Assembly (NCBI GenBank): GCA_964016885.1
Contig: OZ024742.1
Coordinates: 119,005,396 to 119,069,395, forward strand
Origin: Eledone cirrhosa
Lineage: Eukaryota > Mollusca > Cephalopoda > Octopoda > Eledonidae
Reading direction: 5' to 3'
DNA: 64,000 nt
Under the pieces are notes generated by a model, which did no database searches, was not told where the DNA came from, and was given only the letters and a program-made list of their open reading frames with translations. Below, in pieces: positions 34,001 through 44,538 of this stretch. Made by a program: the position numbers and the translations under genes. The stretch's first letter is position 1. Each line of letters starts with the position of its first letter.

Positions 34001-34170
34001 TTTCAGATTCAGTTTTGCCATGGCCATCAATAAATCTGAAGGGCAATCAATGAAAGTTGTTCGGTTGAACCTGGCAGATACTCTCTTTTTACGTGGTTAG
34101 CTTTTTGTTGGTACTACAAAGGTTGGAAACTCTGATAGTCTCTTCATTTTAGGATCATAGGACAAAACGA
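31085..34170 (+). pseudogene. Decayed Helitron Rep/helicase
   Basis: Fragments in changing frames follow the Helitron order: ERLGFLQWNQNKLRAKNYID, LNFFITFTCNSNW, KCSKNYPRAFIQETQ, AHINVEYRSSDKAIPYATKY, FIDVPSGTGKTFLINLLLQK (Walker A), IMGGVTMFLAGDFRQTQSVI and, near the end, FIPRIPL with later RYSLFTWLAFCW. Dozens of stops and shifts are present. The 3' terminal hairpin and CTAG cannot be placed with confidence. It is a much older insertion than the Helitron at 60681-64000. Confidence 0.85.
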
Positions 34171-34845
34171 AGAACGTTCTTTGGCTTTGGAATGAAAAAG
34201 TATATAAGGCAGACTATATCATAATCCTCACTTCAATGAGAAACACATAGATCCTAATTCTTCAGTCATACAGTTTCTATGGAATTCTGAAGTCCCAACA
34301 CTACTGCATGGTGTTACTTTGTGAGAATGTGCAGGCATCACCAAGTACCTCTGCTATATAAAGTAGTATAAGTGAGACATTTGTGTGGTAGATAGACTTG
34401 TTAGCAACAGAATTTCCTTCATATCAAACTCTACTGTCTCATGTATGTATATATCTATGAAGCAAAAACGAAAGGTTCTATGTGGTTGCTTGATCTAGAA
34501 AATACACCTCAAATCACAGCCAAATGTTTTACACTCACACAAACATACATACATACATACATGTATGTATGTCATGGAAGCCACTATAATTGTTGGTATA
34601 GCTGATAGAAATAGAAAACAAATCTCCCTCAAACATGATCCTACTACCTTAGAGGCAAAGGTAGGTGAAAGCTACAGTGTAAAAATTTAAATGAACTTTC
34701 CTGGATTACAGAAATGAATAAGTAAATGCTTCATAATAGTTCATTCATAAACTAATGCTTACTTTATTTTTTAATTTAATTTAATTTATGGTTTTCAAAA
34801 TACCTTTCAGGTGTTTTGTTTTGCATTTTAGAGATTTTGATTTTG

Positions 34846-34923
<78 letters not shown>

Positions 34924-35445
34924 GCTGACTGTAAAAGGGAGTAATATTCAAAACAACATCATCGGACAAAACTAATAATATTTTATCTAGATGATTTGCA
35001 TTGATCAAGCGACAATGAAATTTTGCTATAATCCCTACTTTAGTGAAAATATAGTAATCCTATTATATTGGTTAAATATTTTGTAATATGTGCGAAAATA
35101 TATTGTTACTTTTATAAAATATCCTGGAATTTCCGGGTACCTCTACTAGTATATATATAAAACAAATTATAAACATTTGTTTACTAATATGGGAGATTAG
35201 TAAATTTCAAATGGAGAGGCATAAAGCTTACCCAGATATTTTGAACATCATAGGCTGATAAATGTAATTTACTAAGTCATAGTGTGTCAATAGTATCATA
35301 CTTTGTAGAAATATAACGGATTTTTTGTAACTAAACGTGATATATATATATGAAATTATAATAAAAAGGTTGCCTTTATTATTTCCAATGTTAGAAATAA
35401 CCAAATTGCTTAATGTGATGTTAAAATAGTGAGTACAGAACTATC
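34171..35445. other. Intergenic, mostly (TA)n flanks
   Basis: No gene is seen. It contains (CATA)n at 34542-34572, the (TA)n array at 34848-34917 and AT-rich unique-looking sequence. Confidence 0.5.
34848..34917. repeat. (TA)n microsatellite
   Basis: About 35 TA units. Confidence 0.97.
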
Positions 35446-35449
35446 GGTA

Positions 35450-35612
35450 ATAAATCAATTATTGGCACATGGTTAGCAATTGGGTGGGGAGGAAACTCGA
35501 TTACGTCGATCCTAGAAGGATGAATGGCAAAGCTGACCTCAGCGAGATTTGAACTCAGAAATTAGAGAGTCAAAACAAATACTTCTAAGCATTTCGTCCA
35601 ACACACTAACAT
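35450..35612 (-). repeat. Octopus SINE, diverged
   Basis: The minus copy shows GGCACATGGTTAGCAATTGG, GATTACGTCGATCCTAGAAG and GAGATTTGAACTCAGAAATT. Confidence 0.8.
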
Positions 35613-35658
35613 CTGTCAATTGACATGACAAAAAAGTGATCCAAGGGAAATAACTGAA

Positions 35659-35673
35659 GGGGGGGGGGGGGGG
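35659..35673 (+). repeat. Homopolymer G15
   Basis: Fifteen consecutive G. Such a tract can form G-quadruplexes but is also a usual source of length error. Confidence 0.9.
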
Positions 35674-36189
35674 TAAATGATGGATTCAGATCTGCTTCTC
35701 AGCCGGGCCCATAAGAATTTTGGGGGTCCACACACGCAAACAGTAAATTGGGGTTCATGAAAAAATGATGCTTTCAAAGAAAATATCTTAAGCCATAGAG
35801 AAAGAAAACGGAATTAAAAACAAAAACAAAAATAAAACAGTTAACAAAAGCAGTTGATTAACAAATTCCCTGGGGAATTAATCGACATCAAAAGAAATGA
35901 TACTGGAGAAGGCAATAACAATGACAACCAAAATCAGTGGTAATGAAGTGAACCTACATTCACACTCACAGACATACACGCACACACAGCCGAAGCTGTA
36001 CCGATTCTCTTCGACTAGCTTCGTGTAGATTCCGAGCTGAGGATCCGCTAAAGTGAAACAATTGTTCTCGGTATGGTGAACTAACTGTTGTGTAACCACT
36101 TCTACCTAACTCGTTCCATGGACTGAGTGCTCTACCACTACGGATATTACCTTCCAGTGCTCCACCACTATATATATATATATATATAT

Positions 36190-37000
36190 ACCCTCAACCT
36201 CAACACCAAGCTACACCACCCATATCATAAACCCAATGAGAATCTGGTGTATATCAACGCTGGGTCCAATCACCCTAGATCAATAGTTAAGGCCGTAGTT
36301 AAGAGTGTCTCTGACATGATCTCTAACTTGTCGGCCAATAAAGAGATCTTCAATAGTAACGCTGATTACTATAACTCAGCGCTAGCCAAGGCGTCCCACA
36401 GCCATAGGATCAGCTACAACCCTAAGGGACATGATCGAGATGAACCAAGGGTACCCCGGACCAATACCCTCAAGGGCATGAGACGCCCACCTAATACCTC
36501 GGTGACCAGTAGTAACACTCCCAGACCCTTATCCGTCACCACCCCCGGTAGAAGGTCCCGCATACCCCACCGGTCTAATACCTACAACGCTGAAGACCAC
36601 TGTGCTGCGGAGCATAGGCACTTCTGCACCGGCCCCACCACCCGCCGAACCCTAATTGAGCAGGGAGGCCGCACCTCGCAGGTTTATAGCCCCACGGTGG
36701 GCCTATATAACCCTCATGATAGTGACCGCTCCGCACACCTGAGTGACACCAACCGAGCTCGACTTGAGCTGTGCACAACCACGCGATGGACCACGGCGGA
36801 CACTCAACAACCCCGCAAGAATAGGACCAGGAAGGTCACATGGTATAACCCCTCCGTACTCGGTGGGTCTACGTACCAGCCTGGCTAGAACATTCTTTAG
36901 AGTACTGGATAAATGTTTCCCTAGGGTCCACAAGTACCATAAAATATTCAACAGGCACACGGTGAAACTTTCCTGCTCAACCACATGCTGTCATCTTTAA
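36190..37000 (+). pseudogene. Penelope-like element: RT thumb and linker, frameshifted
   Basis: The frame begins after a (TA)n tract with HPYHKPNENLVYINAGSNHP, RSIVKAVVKSVSDMISNLSA and DYYNSALAKASHSHRISYNP, which is the end of the PLE reverse transcriptase (PYRKPxxxxxYIxxxSNHP...). After a spacer of about 130 residues rich in Thr, Ser, Pro and Arg, the conserved linker RKVTWYNP follows. It continues in another frame as PYSVGLRTSLARTFFRVLDK and KYHKIFNRHTVKLS. The shift falls in a CCCC run near 36850. Catalytic RT motifs upstream and the GIY-YIG domain downstream are missing. PLEs normally have a much shorter spacer here. Confidence 0.85.
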
Positions 37001-37112
37001 TAACGCATGACGCACCTTACCCCAGCATGATTTGAACACAGAACGTAAAGAGCCGTAACTCTATGCTGCAAAGCGTGTTGTCCGACGCTCTACCGATACT
37101 TCCAATCCACCA
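36995..37112 (-). repeat. Octopus SINE, head half
   Basis: The minus copy shows GATTTGAACACAGAACGTAA and CGATACTTCCAATCCACC. It follows the broken PLE directly. Confidence 0.8.
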
Positions 37113-37167
37113 TATATATATATATATATATAACAACGCGTTTATGAAAGCATATACATGCTTGTAT

Positions 37168-37320
37168 ATAATTGTTTCTACTTTTGGCACAAGGCCACCC
37201 AGTGCATTACTGGTACTTTATTTTATCGACCCCGTAAGGATGAAAGGTAAAGTTAACCTCGGCGGGATTTGAACTCAGACCATAAAGGGACGTAACTCTT
37301 TGCTGCAAAGCATGGTCTGC
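37168..37320 (-). repeat. Octopus SINE
   Basis: A minus-strand copy from TTTCTACTTTTGGCACAAGG to GCTGCAAAGCATGG. The middle of the tail is deleted. Confidence 0.9.
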
Positions 37321-37960
37321 TATGATTGTTTTAAAGAAGAGAGGGAAGAAGAATAAAGAGAAGAAAAGTCACCCCAACAACCGTATGAGAACGTCAGATA
37401 TCAGTTTTTCAGGATTTTTCTATATGCTTTCATATACACCTCGATTATGTATTATGTTATGTTAGTGTTACTGTTAATGAATACCAGCTTGCACTATATG
37501 TAAATAAGTATATTTAGCAAATGTTACATAGGTAAAATCTACAACAACTGTAGCTTATTCTACTTGCCTTAGTGGCGAGTGAGTGAATGTTTCCGAAGAG
37601 GGATTAAAATCCTGAAGTACGGTTGCCGAGGTAGCTGTGACATAATCCCAGCTTAAAACATATATCCAGACTTCATATATATGTGTTTCCACCACTCCCC
37701 TCTCAGAACTCCTCTCCTTCCCACCATTCTCCCGATGAAGGGGGTGTGCCCGAAACGTCGCCCACACCCGCCACTCTCAAGCGTGAACCTAATACCTAAC
37801 CCCTTTCGTAACTGTACTCTTTGTTGTTGTTATTTATTTTTCCAAATAAAAAAGGAACGATCGACGTTCGTCAAATCGGACTGAGGAAACAATGTTTCCG
37901 TTGGTCTTTCCAATTGCTAATACTATCTATCGGTCGCAACTCCAGATAGAAGGAGCGACG
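37321..37960. other. Unassigned repeat-like region
   Basis: No gene is recognised. It contains CCCGATGAAGGGGGTGTGCC followed by CGAAACGTCGCCC near 37727-37765, a hairpin flanked by GATGA and GAAAC as often seen in PLE and LINE untranslated regions. Confidence 0.4.
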
Positions 37961-37964
37961 TGAA

Positions 37965-38066
37965 ATATAGTGTCTTGCTCAAGGACATAACGCATCGCCT
38001 GGTCCAGGAATCGAACTCACAACCTTTCGATTGCGAATCCAATTCTCTAACCGCTCAGCCACGCCT
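37965..38066 (-). repeat. tRNA-headed SINE, 5' part
   Basis: Read on the minus strand it is AAGGCGTGGCTGAGCGGTTA (A-box), GTTGTGAGTTCGATTCC (B-box), CGTTATGTCCTTGAGCAAGA. It is closer to a real tRNA than the copy at 30746, but the poor fit outside the boxes makes it a SINE, not a tRNA gene. Confidence 0.85.
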
Positions 38067-38243
38067 TATATATATATATTAGAATTGGTGCTATGAAATA
38101 GATATATATATATATGAATGTATATATAGTGTATTTTGCAATACACTGTATGCTTAATTAAAAGCATTTGGAAGACCTTACGGTATTGTTTTAGAGTAGT
38201 GACAGTCTCACTTACTTTAATTTTCAGAAAACAGGGGAGATAA

Positions 38244-38288
38244 AGCTGACAGAGCTCTGTTTCGCACTTTTTGGTGCTTATCAAAGCT
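38244..38288 (-). ncRNA. Hammerhead-ribozyme-like motif, left copy
   Basis: On the minus strand: stem I AGCT, core TTGATAA, stem II GCAC/GTGC with loop CAAAAA, GAA, stem III ACAGAG/CTCTGT without a loop, cleavage triplet GTC, then stem I AGCT. It is the mirror copy of 38389-38433 and keeps all of its features, including the two core changes. Confidence 0.45.
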
Positions 38289-38388
38289 AACTACTCCACC
38301 TGTTTGCTGAAAATCATGAATGTTTGATTCTTATAGAATTCTAGTAATAATCAGGAACTGATTATACAGAGCGGTTGCCGGAGTACTT

Positions 38389-38433
38389 AGCTTTGATAAG
38401 CACCAACAAGTGCGAAACAGAGCTCTGTCAGCT
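38389..38433 (+). ncRNA. Hammerhead-ribozyme-like motif, right copy
   Basis: Stem I is 38389-38392 (AGCT) with 38430-38433 (AGCT). The core 38393-38399 is TTGATAA against the canonical CUGANGA. Stem II is 38400-38403/38410-38413 (GCAC/GTGC, loop CAACAA). GAA is 38414-38416. Stem III is 38417-38422/38423-38428 (ACAGAG/CTCTGT). H17 is C at 38429, so the predicted cut is 38429/38430. Only positions 3 (C to U) and 8 (G to A) depart from consensus. In known structures these two bases pair with each other. The lack of a stem III loop means it would fold best in a dimer. Activity is not shown. Confidence 0.45.
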
Positions 38434-38557
38434 TTATCTCCCCTGTTTGCTGAAAATTAAAGTAAGTGAGACTGTCACAACTCTAAAACAATAGCGTAAG
38501 GTTTTCGAAATGCTTTTAATTAAGCATACAGTGTATTGCAAAATACACTATATATAC

Positions 38558-38559
<2 letters not shown>

Positions 38560-38643
<84 letters not shown>
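38560..38643. repeat. (TA)n microsatellite
   Basis: About 42 TA units between the palindrome and the PLE. Confidence 0.97.
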
Positions 38644-38646
<3 letters not shown>

Positions 38647-38652
38647 AAAATG

Positions 38653-38714
38653 TATGACCCCGACGGCAGAGCTCAAGCCGTTTCGACGGCTTGAGCTCTG
38701 CCGTCGGGGCCATA
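38653..38714. repeat. Foldback at PLE 5' junction
   Basis: TATGACCCCGACGGCAGAGC TCAAGCCG and its inverse form a hairpin of about 28 bp. The same ACCCCGACGGC segment occurs at 45817, 46769 and 60109, always next to (TA)n. Confidence 0.85.
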
Positions 38715-38717
38715 CTT

Positions 38718-39452
38718 TGAGGTAGCATATATACCGAGTATGAGCATAGACCTAGGAAAAATAGATCCCGACGCATTATATGGTATAACCCACCATATAA
38801 TACGGAGGTGGCCACACCATTAGCTAAGATCTTTCTCTCCCTTATTAAGAAGCATTTCCCCCCAGCACATAAATATAATAACATTTTTAATAGAAATACC
38901 ATTAAAATTTCTTACTCTACGATTCCTAACCTTGCACATAACATCACAGCTTCAAATTTAGCTAAATTACCTAGCAGTAGGAACACGTGCAACCCTGTAG
39001 TTAGTACTAACTGTAATTGTAGGAATCGGGTTGACTGCCCTCTATCCGGGAAATGCCTCTCCAGTAATATTGTCTACAAATGTAAGGTTGAAACACCCAC
39101 GTCCCGTAAGGCCTACATAGGGTTAACCGCCAATAGATTCAAGCAGCGTCTTTACATGCATACCCATTCTTTTCTTAACCCTTTAAGAAGGAATACGACG
39201 TCACTTTCAACTTATATCTGGAGTTTAAAAGACAACCACACCCAATATAGGTTACACTGGGAGATCCTAGTTGGGGCTAGATCGTATAACGGAAATAAGA
39301 GACCATGTGACTTCTGCGCCGCTGAAGCCCTGGAAATACTCTACGCCAATAACCACATCTTAAACAAAAAATCTGAGGCAATTTCGGCTTGTAAACATAA
39401 ATTGCATAAAACTTTCCTGTATTACAGCCTCACATTATACCCTAACCGATAG
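38718..39452 (+). CDS. Penelope-like element: linker and GIY-YIG endonuclease
   Basis: An open frame without stops covers the C-terminal part of a PLE polyprotein. It starts inside EYEHRPRKNRSRRIIWYNPP, then ATPLAKIFLSLIKKHFPPAH, KYNNIFNRNTIKISYS, a Cys-rich finger CNCRNRVDCPLSGKC, and the GIY-YIG nuclease IVYKCKV...AYIGLTANRFKQRLYMHTH...STYIWSLKD. The nuclease nicks DNA to prime reverse transcription. The next conserved part, CDFCAAEALEILY, matches the PLE C-terminus. The reverse transcriptase upstream is missing, so the copy is 5'-truncated at 38718 and is not a functional gene. The frame itself is intact, suggesting recent insertion. Confidence 0.92.
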
Positions 39453-40423
39453 TAGGAACAATACGCGGATAATTTACGTCTTGATGTGGTAGCTAAGCAT
39501 ATTTTATGTTTATACCATTACTTATTTGTATAGGTAAGTATATATTACCCGTATGTTTTGTGAAGGTACGTATATTTTCTCGTACGTATATTTGCTTCTA
39601 TTTGTTATAGGTGTATATATTATATTATATATACTGGTACATGTGTATATGGTTATGTGTATACGTGTATTTTACGTTTGTGTGTGTATGCGGGTTTGCA
39701 CGTATGTAGGGTGTGTATATGTGTACTTTGTGCTTTGGTTGACGTACATTTGCGAACATATGTGTATTTACCTGTAGGTATGTGTGTGCGCGCGTTATAT
39801 ACGTATTTATGTGTGTATATTTATATACGTTTATATAATTATATGTATACACGCACACACATATATATATATATATTATTTATTTATTTATTTATTTTTT
39901 AATATATATTTTTATGTGTATTTGGTGTATACGTTCGTATGTGTGTGGGTATAGGTGTTGCGCGGGTTTTTGTATGTGCGCGTGTTTTTGTGTACGTGCT
40001 TGTATATGCATACCCATGGTGGGTGTTTTCGCGTATGCATGTGTATGTACGTATATGGATGCGTGCATGTATATATTTAATTATTGCTGATTTCAATAAC
40101 CTCTGTAATTTATTTACATTATTCTTAACTCTGAAGCCGAGAATCATACTGTTTCATAAATAGAATTTTAGTCTACGACTTCGTGGTTTTGTCTTTGCGT
40201 GTAATTGTTCTCATCGCTCCAAATAATGACGTATTATCTTTGCTTTTCTCCTGTTCATTGCCAGGGAACGTCTCCACGAACCTATGTATCGTCTTCCTGT
40301 TTTCCTTCGGTTGCAACGTTTTTCGAAATATTTACTTCTGCGTTCAGAGATTGATTTATTTAGTTTCAGAAGATCCCGTCAAGGGTGAAAGCAGCGATTC
40401 TTTGCTTAAACTTTAATCTGTTA

Positions 40424-40432
<9 letters not shown>
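39453..40432 (+). other. PLE 3' untranslated region
   Basis: It contains a long TG/TA-rich stretch (39540-40080) and then sequence that recurs at 44093-44250, sharing TTTACATTATTCTTAA, TAAATAGAATTTTAG and TTGTCTTTGCGTG. It ends GATCCCGTCAAGGGTGAAAG, ACTTTAATCTGTTATTTTAA and runs into (TA)n. The same end recurs as a palindrome at 47092-47217. Confidence 0.65.

Positions 40433-40492
<60 letters not shown>
40433..40492. repeat. (TA)n microsatellite
   Basis: About 30 TA units, directly after the PLE 3' end. Confidence 0.97.
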
Positions 40493-40496
<4 letters not shown>

Positions 40497-40720
40497 ATAC
40501 TTTGGGAGGGTCATGTTGCCAATAAGAAACACACTCACCAGTTCTTTCACTTCAATTTATTATAAATTTCCGATTGGTTGCTTGGTTCCACAACCGGATG
40601 GTTGTTCATATATTGTCAAAGTTCTTTCGTCACATCCTGTGACCTCTTCAGTGACTGGGGATTCTTTTCTTTGTTTTGTGCCTTTCCTTTGTTCTGTCCT
40701 ACGCCATCTTGTTTTTGTGT
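40493..40720 (+). repeat. LTR-like terminus, copy 2
   Basis: It begins TGTTATACTTTGGGAGGGTC like the copy at 29065. The following sequence has no recognisable coding content. Confidence 0.5.
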
Positions 40721-40872
40721 GTGTTACATCCGGGTGTCCGTTTTTATTTGTTTATTTATTTGTTTATTTACTTCATGAAAACACACACATAGAACAAACA
40801 AGTAACTAGTAACATGTAAATAAACAAAGAAATAAAGAAATAAAAACACACACAGACACCCGGATGTAACAC
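40721..40872. repeat. Inverted repeat, ~55-bp arms
   Basis: GTGTTACATCCGGGTGTCCG at 40721 and its inverse ending at 40872 flank a T-rich/A-rich stem and a 40-bp centre. Confidence 0.85.
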
Positions 40873-41018
40873 ATGCGCCAACGGTCACGATCAGCGGCAA
40901 CTTTTTCGAGACCGTGCTGGGTGATGTTGGCTGCCATTAGGTCCTTCCGGAACGTTCGTCGCCAGGTGATGCTTGGGCAACCCGGCCTCCTTTTACCGCC
41001 AGGCGGAGTCCAGTTCAT
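40873..41018 (-). pseudogene. LINE RT C-terminal fragment
   Basis: The minus strand encodes NWTPPGGKRRPGCPSITWRR, TFRKDLMAANITQHGLEKVA and ADRDRWR. This is the end of a non-LTR polymerase (GKRxRGRPxxTWRRxxxxDL...A.DRxxWR). It ends exactly at the inverted repeat on its left. Confidence 0.8.
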
Positions 41019-41058
41019 CGGTGTTTTTGAATGCCATTCATTTGGCAGAATGTATGTA

Positions 41059-41065
<7 letters not shown>

Positions 41066-41150
<85 letters not shown>
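41066..41150. repeat. (TA)n microsatellite
   Basis: About 42 TA units. Confidence 0.97.
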
Positions 41151-41152
<2 letters not shown>

Positions 41153-41218
41153 CGCCGTACAGCCTGATTTACGCCGTACAGTGTTTAGGCAACCACGTCA
41201 CCCTTTTGTTCAACACTG

Positions 41219-41570
<352 letters not shown>

Positions 41571-41689
41571 CGTTTTCGGTGCGCCTGGCCGACTGAACTC
41601 ACTCGATATGCAAATTAGGCTGCTCAGCCGTTAATTTTCATAAGGAAAGTATATACTTTCGGACGTTCAACCATCTGGCAGAAAGGTAT

Positions 41690-41732
41690 ACGGTGCTGAC
41701 GATAGCTAACAAGCTTGAAACTAGTACATCGT
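41690..41732 (+). ncRNA. Hammerhead ribozyme candidate, type I with tiny stem III
   Basis: Stem I is ACGGTG (41690-41695) with CATCGT (41727-41732), one G-U pair. The core CTGACGA (41696-41702) fits CUGANGA exactly. Stem II is AGCT/AGCT with loop AACA (41704-41715), with an unpaired T on each side (41703, 41716). GAA (41717-41719) follows. Stem III is AC/GT with TA loop (41720-41725). H17 is A (41726), so the predicted cut is 41726/41727. Very short stem III is the form known from PLE-encoded and retrozyme hammerheads. The T-T opposition at 10.1/11.1 weakens it. Confidence 0.5.
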
Positions 41733-41748
41733 TCCTGTGTCAGTGTTG

Positions 41749-42095
<347 letters not shown>

Positions 42096-42154
<59 letters not shown>
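42096..42154. repeat. (TA)n microsatellite
   Basis: About 29 TA units after unit 2. Confidence 0.97.
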
Positions 42155-42157
<3 letters not shown>

Positions 42158-42169
42158 AATATATAGTTG

Positions 42170-42650
42170 AACACACAATAATTATCAAACCATACTTGAG
42201 AACACACGTTTACCTAAAAAAGGATTTTCAATTCATGTATGGTTTGGTGCCAACGGAAGTATTTTTGAACTGGAAAAAGCCTGAGCAGAAGGCGTCAGTT
42301 TTCATTACTGTAATAGGGGAAGTAACTCCAATGAGACTGATGTAAGGGGAAATAACCTTTGAAGAACGATAGCTTGCGATAGTTTAGCTCGTCAACGGAG
42401 TCGATAAAATAAAGTGCCAGTAATGTACTGGGTAATTGCTGGCCTTGTGCCAAAAGTAGAAACAATATTGTCAAGCATCTGGTTATCCTGGGTCCTTCCA
42501 GTTTCCTCCCCTATTACGGAAATGATCTCTTCTGAGCAGAGTCTATCCAGTTCAAAAATACTTCCGTTCACGTCGTAATCATACACAACTTGAAAATCCT
42601 ATTTAGTTAAAACGCGTGTTCTCAAGTATGGTTTGGTAATTGTTGTGAAA
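42170..42650. repeat. Inverted repeat split by a SINE
   Basis: CAAACCATACTTGAGAACAC (about 42186) and its inverse (about 42620-42645) bound arms of about 150 bp that share GGAAGTATTTTTGAACTGGA and GTAATAGGGGA. A SINE tail (42385-42472) lies between the arms. The minus arm encodes YDYDVNGSIFELDRLCSEEI, which I do not recognise. Confidence 0.8.
42385..42472 (+). repeat. Octopus SINE, 3' half
   Basis: GGAGTCGATAAAATAAAGTG to GCCAAAAGTAGAAACAAT. Confidence 0.9.
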
Positions 42651-42720
42651 TCAACTCTAAACCCAACTCATACTTTGGATACAGCCTTCTAATTTTCACC
42701 ACACTATATATATATACACA

Positions 42721-42724
<4 letters not shown>

Positions 42725-42800
<76 letters not shown>
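42725..42800. repeat. (GA)n microsatellite
   Basis: Interrupted GA tract. Confidence 0.97.
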
Positions 42801-42802
<2 letters not shown>

Positions 42803-42807
42803 TATAT

Positions 42808-43410
42808 GAAGACATATATAAACATATATAATACGTTTATATACAAGAAACACATAGGTAGCTTCTGCCGGAGAAAAATATTTTCGTAACGAAACGAAAC
42901 GGAATTCTTCTCCGAAAAAGATATTTTTCTTTATTTTCCTCGGTGAATATTTCATAAGGTTGCCAGTATATTCTGAGGGTATCAGACAACGCTGTTTCAA
43001 GATTTGTTAATATTTCATCAATGACACTTATTCAGAACACACTGGCATGAAATAGACTATAGTCCATATAGTATTTTGCTACATGACCACCCACTGGTGA
43101 TGCTCATTTGTATATAGCAAATATATAATATCGACTGGAAGGGATCATTTCCATATAGTGCAAGCTTGGCTGGTTATATTTATTTGAGGTAGAACCCAGA
43201 CAGCTTTTAAGCATACTAGAGATGTATTTTGTAGACATATATAAACATATATAATACAATAAACATATGGGTAGCCTCGCTGCAAAAAAATAATATATTT
43301 TCGTAATGAAAATGAAATAAAACTAGAATAGACTATAGTCCATGGAATAGAATATGGTCCATATAGTATTTTGCGTGATGATCCGAGGATACACATATGT
43401 TTATTGTATA
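42808..43410. other. Region with a diverged direct repeat
   Basis: 42808-42910 and 43218-43320 share 'gacatatataaacatatataa', 'ataggtagc' and 'atattttcgtaa'. ATAGACTATAGTCCAT also recurs at 43050 and 43328. No gene is seen. Confidence 0.6.
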
Positions 43411-43967
43411 CTAGCAGAGGTACCCGGCGTTGCTCGGGTATTAAATAGCAGTTATGTATACCATTTATGTCAATACTTCAGTGCTGCTTCGAAAACTATA
43501 CTTTTATAAACTCATCGACTTTTTCAAAAAGGGGGTTCCTGCCCTCAGGGGTCCCCTACTCAATATGTGCCATTTCTGAGAGTTCACATTCATCTGTAGA
43601 ACAAACGTATCCCATGTGTCAAGTTTTGTGAAAATCGGTTGCGAACTCCAGAAGTTATGACGTTTTTTTTGCATTGCACTGCAGTGCTTCAGTCGACTCT
43701 AAGGAAGTGGTTAAAGGGCGTTATCCGCTGGGAGGCCTTATAATCAATATCTGGAAAAATGAAAGTGTCCATGACTATCCGGAGTACATGAGTAACCTAT
43801 GTCTTAAGTTTGGTGAAAATACTGTAGAAATGCATAAGGTTTACACACACGCGCGCGCACGTGTGTGTGTATGTATTTGTGTGTACGTATGTATAAGTAT
43901 GTGTATGTTCGTCGGTGCATACGTATGTACTGGCCTAAATCTTCACTATTTATTTTTACTATGTTAA

Positions 43968-44092
43968 GGCAAAGTTAAAATCCCGTCGAGGTTAACTTTG
44001 CCTTTCATCCTTACGGGGTCGATAAAATAAAGTACCAGTAATGTACTGTTTAATTGCTGGCCTTGTGCCAAAAGTAGAAACAATTATTTTAA
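43968..44092 (+). repeat. Octopus SINE, 3' two-thirds
   Basis: 'aaaatcccgtcgaggttaac', CCTTACGGGGTCGATAAAAT and GCCAAAAGTAGAAACAAT. Confidence 0.9.
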
Positions 44093-44250
44093 TAACCTGT
44101 CATTTTCGTTTACAATTTTATTTACATCATTCTTAAACTCCGGGGCTGGAAATTATTCGGTTATTTTAAATAGAATATTAGGCTAACGACTCCATTTACA
44201 CCATAAACTTGGTCTTGTCTTTGCATGAAATTGTTCTTCTCGGTCCACCG
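44093..44250 (+). repeat. PLE 3'-region fragment
   Basis: Parallel to 40080-40220: TTTACATCATTCTTAAACTC, 'taaatagaatattaggctaacgact' and TTGTCTTTGCATGAAATTGT. Confidence 0.65.
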
Positions 44251-44538
44251 CGTCGTTTATACGTAACATAAATAGATAAGCAAATGACGCCATAAAAGGG
44301 AAATAACTCGTCTCTCATCTCTATTTATACATTTGAACTGAAAAATCAATACATTACAAATTCGATTTTTACACTTGGCGTGGGTCGATTTGAAAATTTA
44401 TTTGACCGATGGTTCCACCGGACCTTCATCTATAAGTGTAGCAATTTCACCGAAATTTGAACGTACGGTTTAAGAGGAGATTGTGCCGAAGGTTTTAGTA
44501 GACAGACAGACAGACAACCTCAGTTTTATATATATAGA

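Larger units (their letters stand above)
38128..38553. repeat. Long palindrome with paired hammerhead-like motifs
   Basis: Arms of about 170 bp (38128-38297 and 38380-38553) are near-perfect inverse copies around an 80-bp centre. Each arm carries the same hammerhead-like motif, listed separately. The right arm leads into a (TA)n array and then a PLE. I read it as two inverted copies of an element end. Confidence 0.85.
43411..44538 (-). mobile_element. Helitron 1, non-autonomous
   Basis: On the minus strand it starts TCTATATATATAAAACTGAG (5' TC end at 44538) and ends with the hairpin TACCCGAGCAACGCCGGGTA, then CCTCTGCTAG (3' CTAG at 43411), followed by T. This is the Helitron plan: TC...hairpin-CTAG, inserted between A and T. 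It contains a SINE tail (43968-44092) and a PLE 3' fragment (44093-44250), so its cargo is captured or inserted repeat DNA. It encodes no Rep or helicase. Confidence 0.8.

Noticed and set aside
37727..37765. CCGATGA ... GAAACGTC hairpin as a hammerhead
   Set aside because: Stem I cannot be formed between the two flanks, and stem III has no room between GAAAC and GUC.
37965..38066. Possible tRNA gene on the minus strand
   Set aside because: The A and B boxes are good, but I could not fold a complete cloverleaf, and the sequence after the B-box continues as SINE body (CTTGAGCAAGACAC).
40372..40400. CAGAAGA ... GAAA stem at the PLE 3' end as a hammerhead
   Set aside because: Stem II is only CCC/GGG with flanking T-T, and no pairing for stem I is found.
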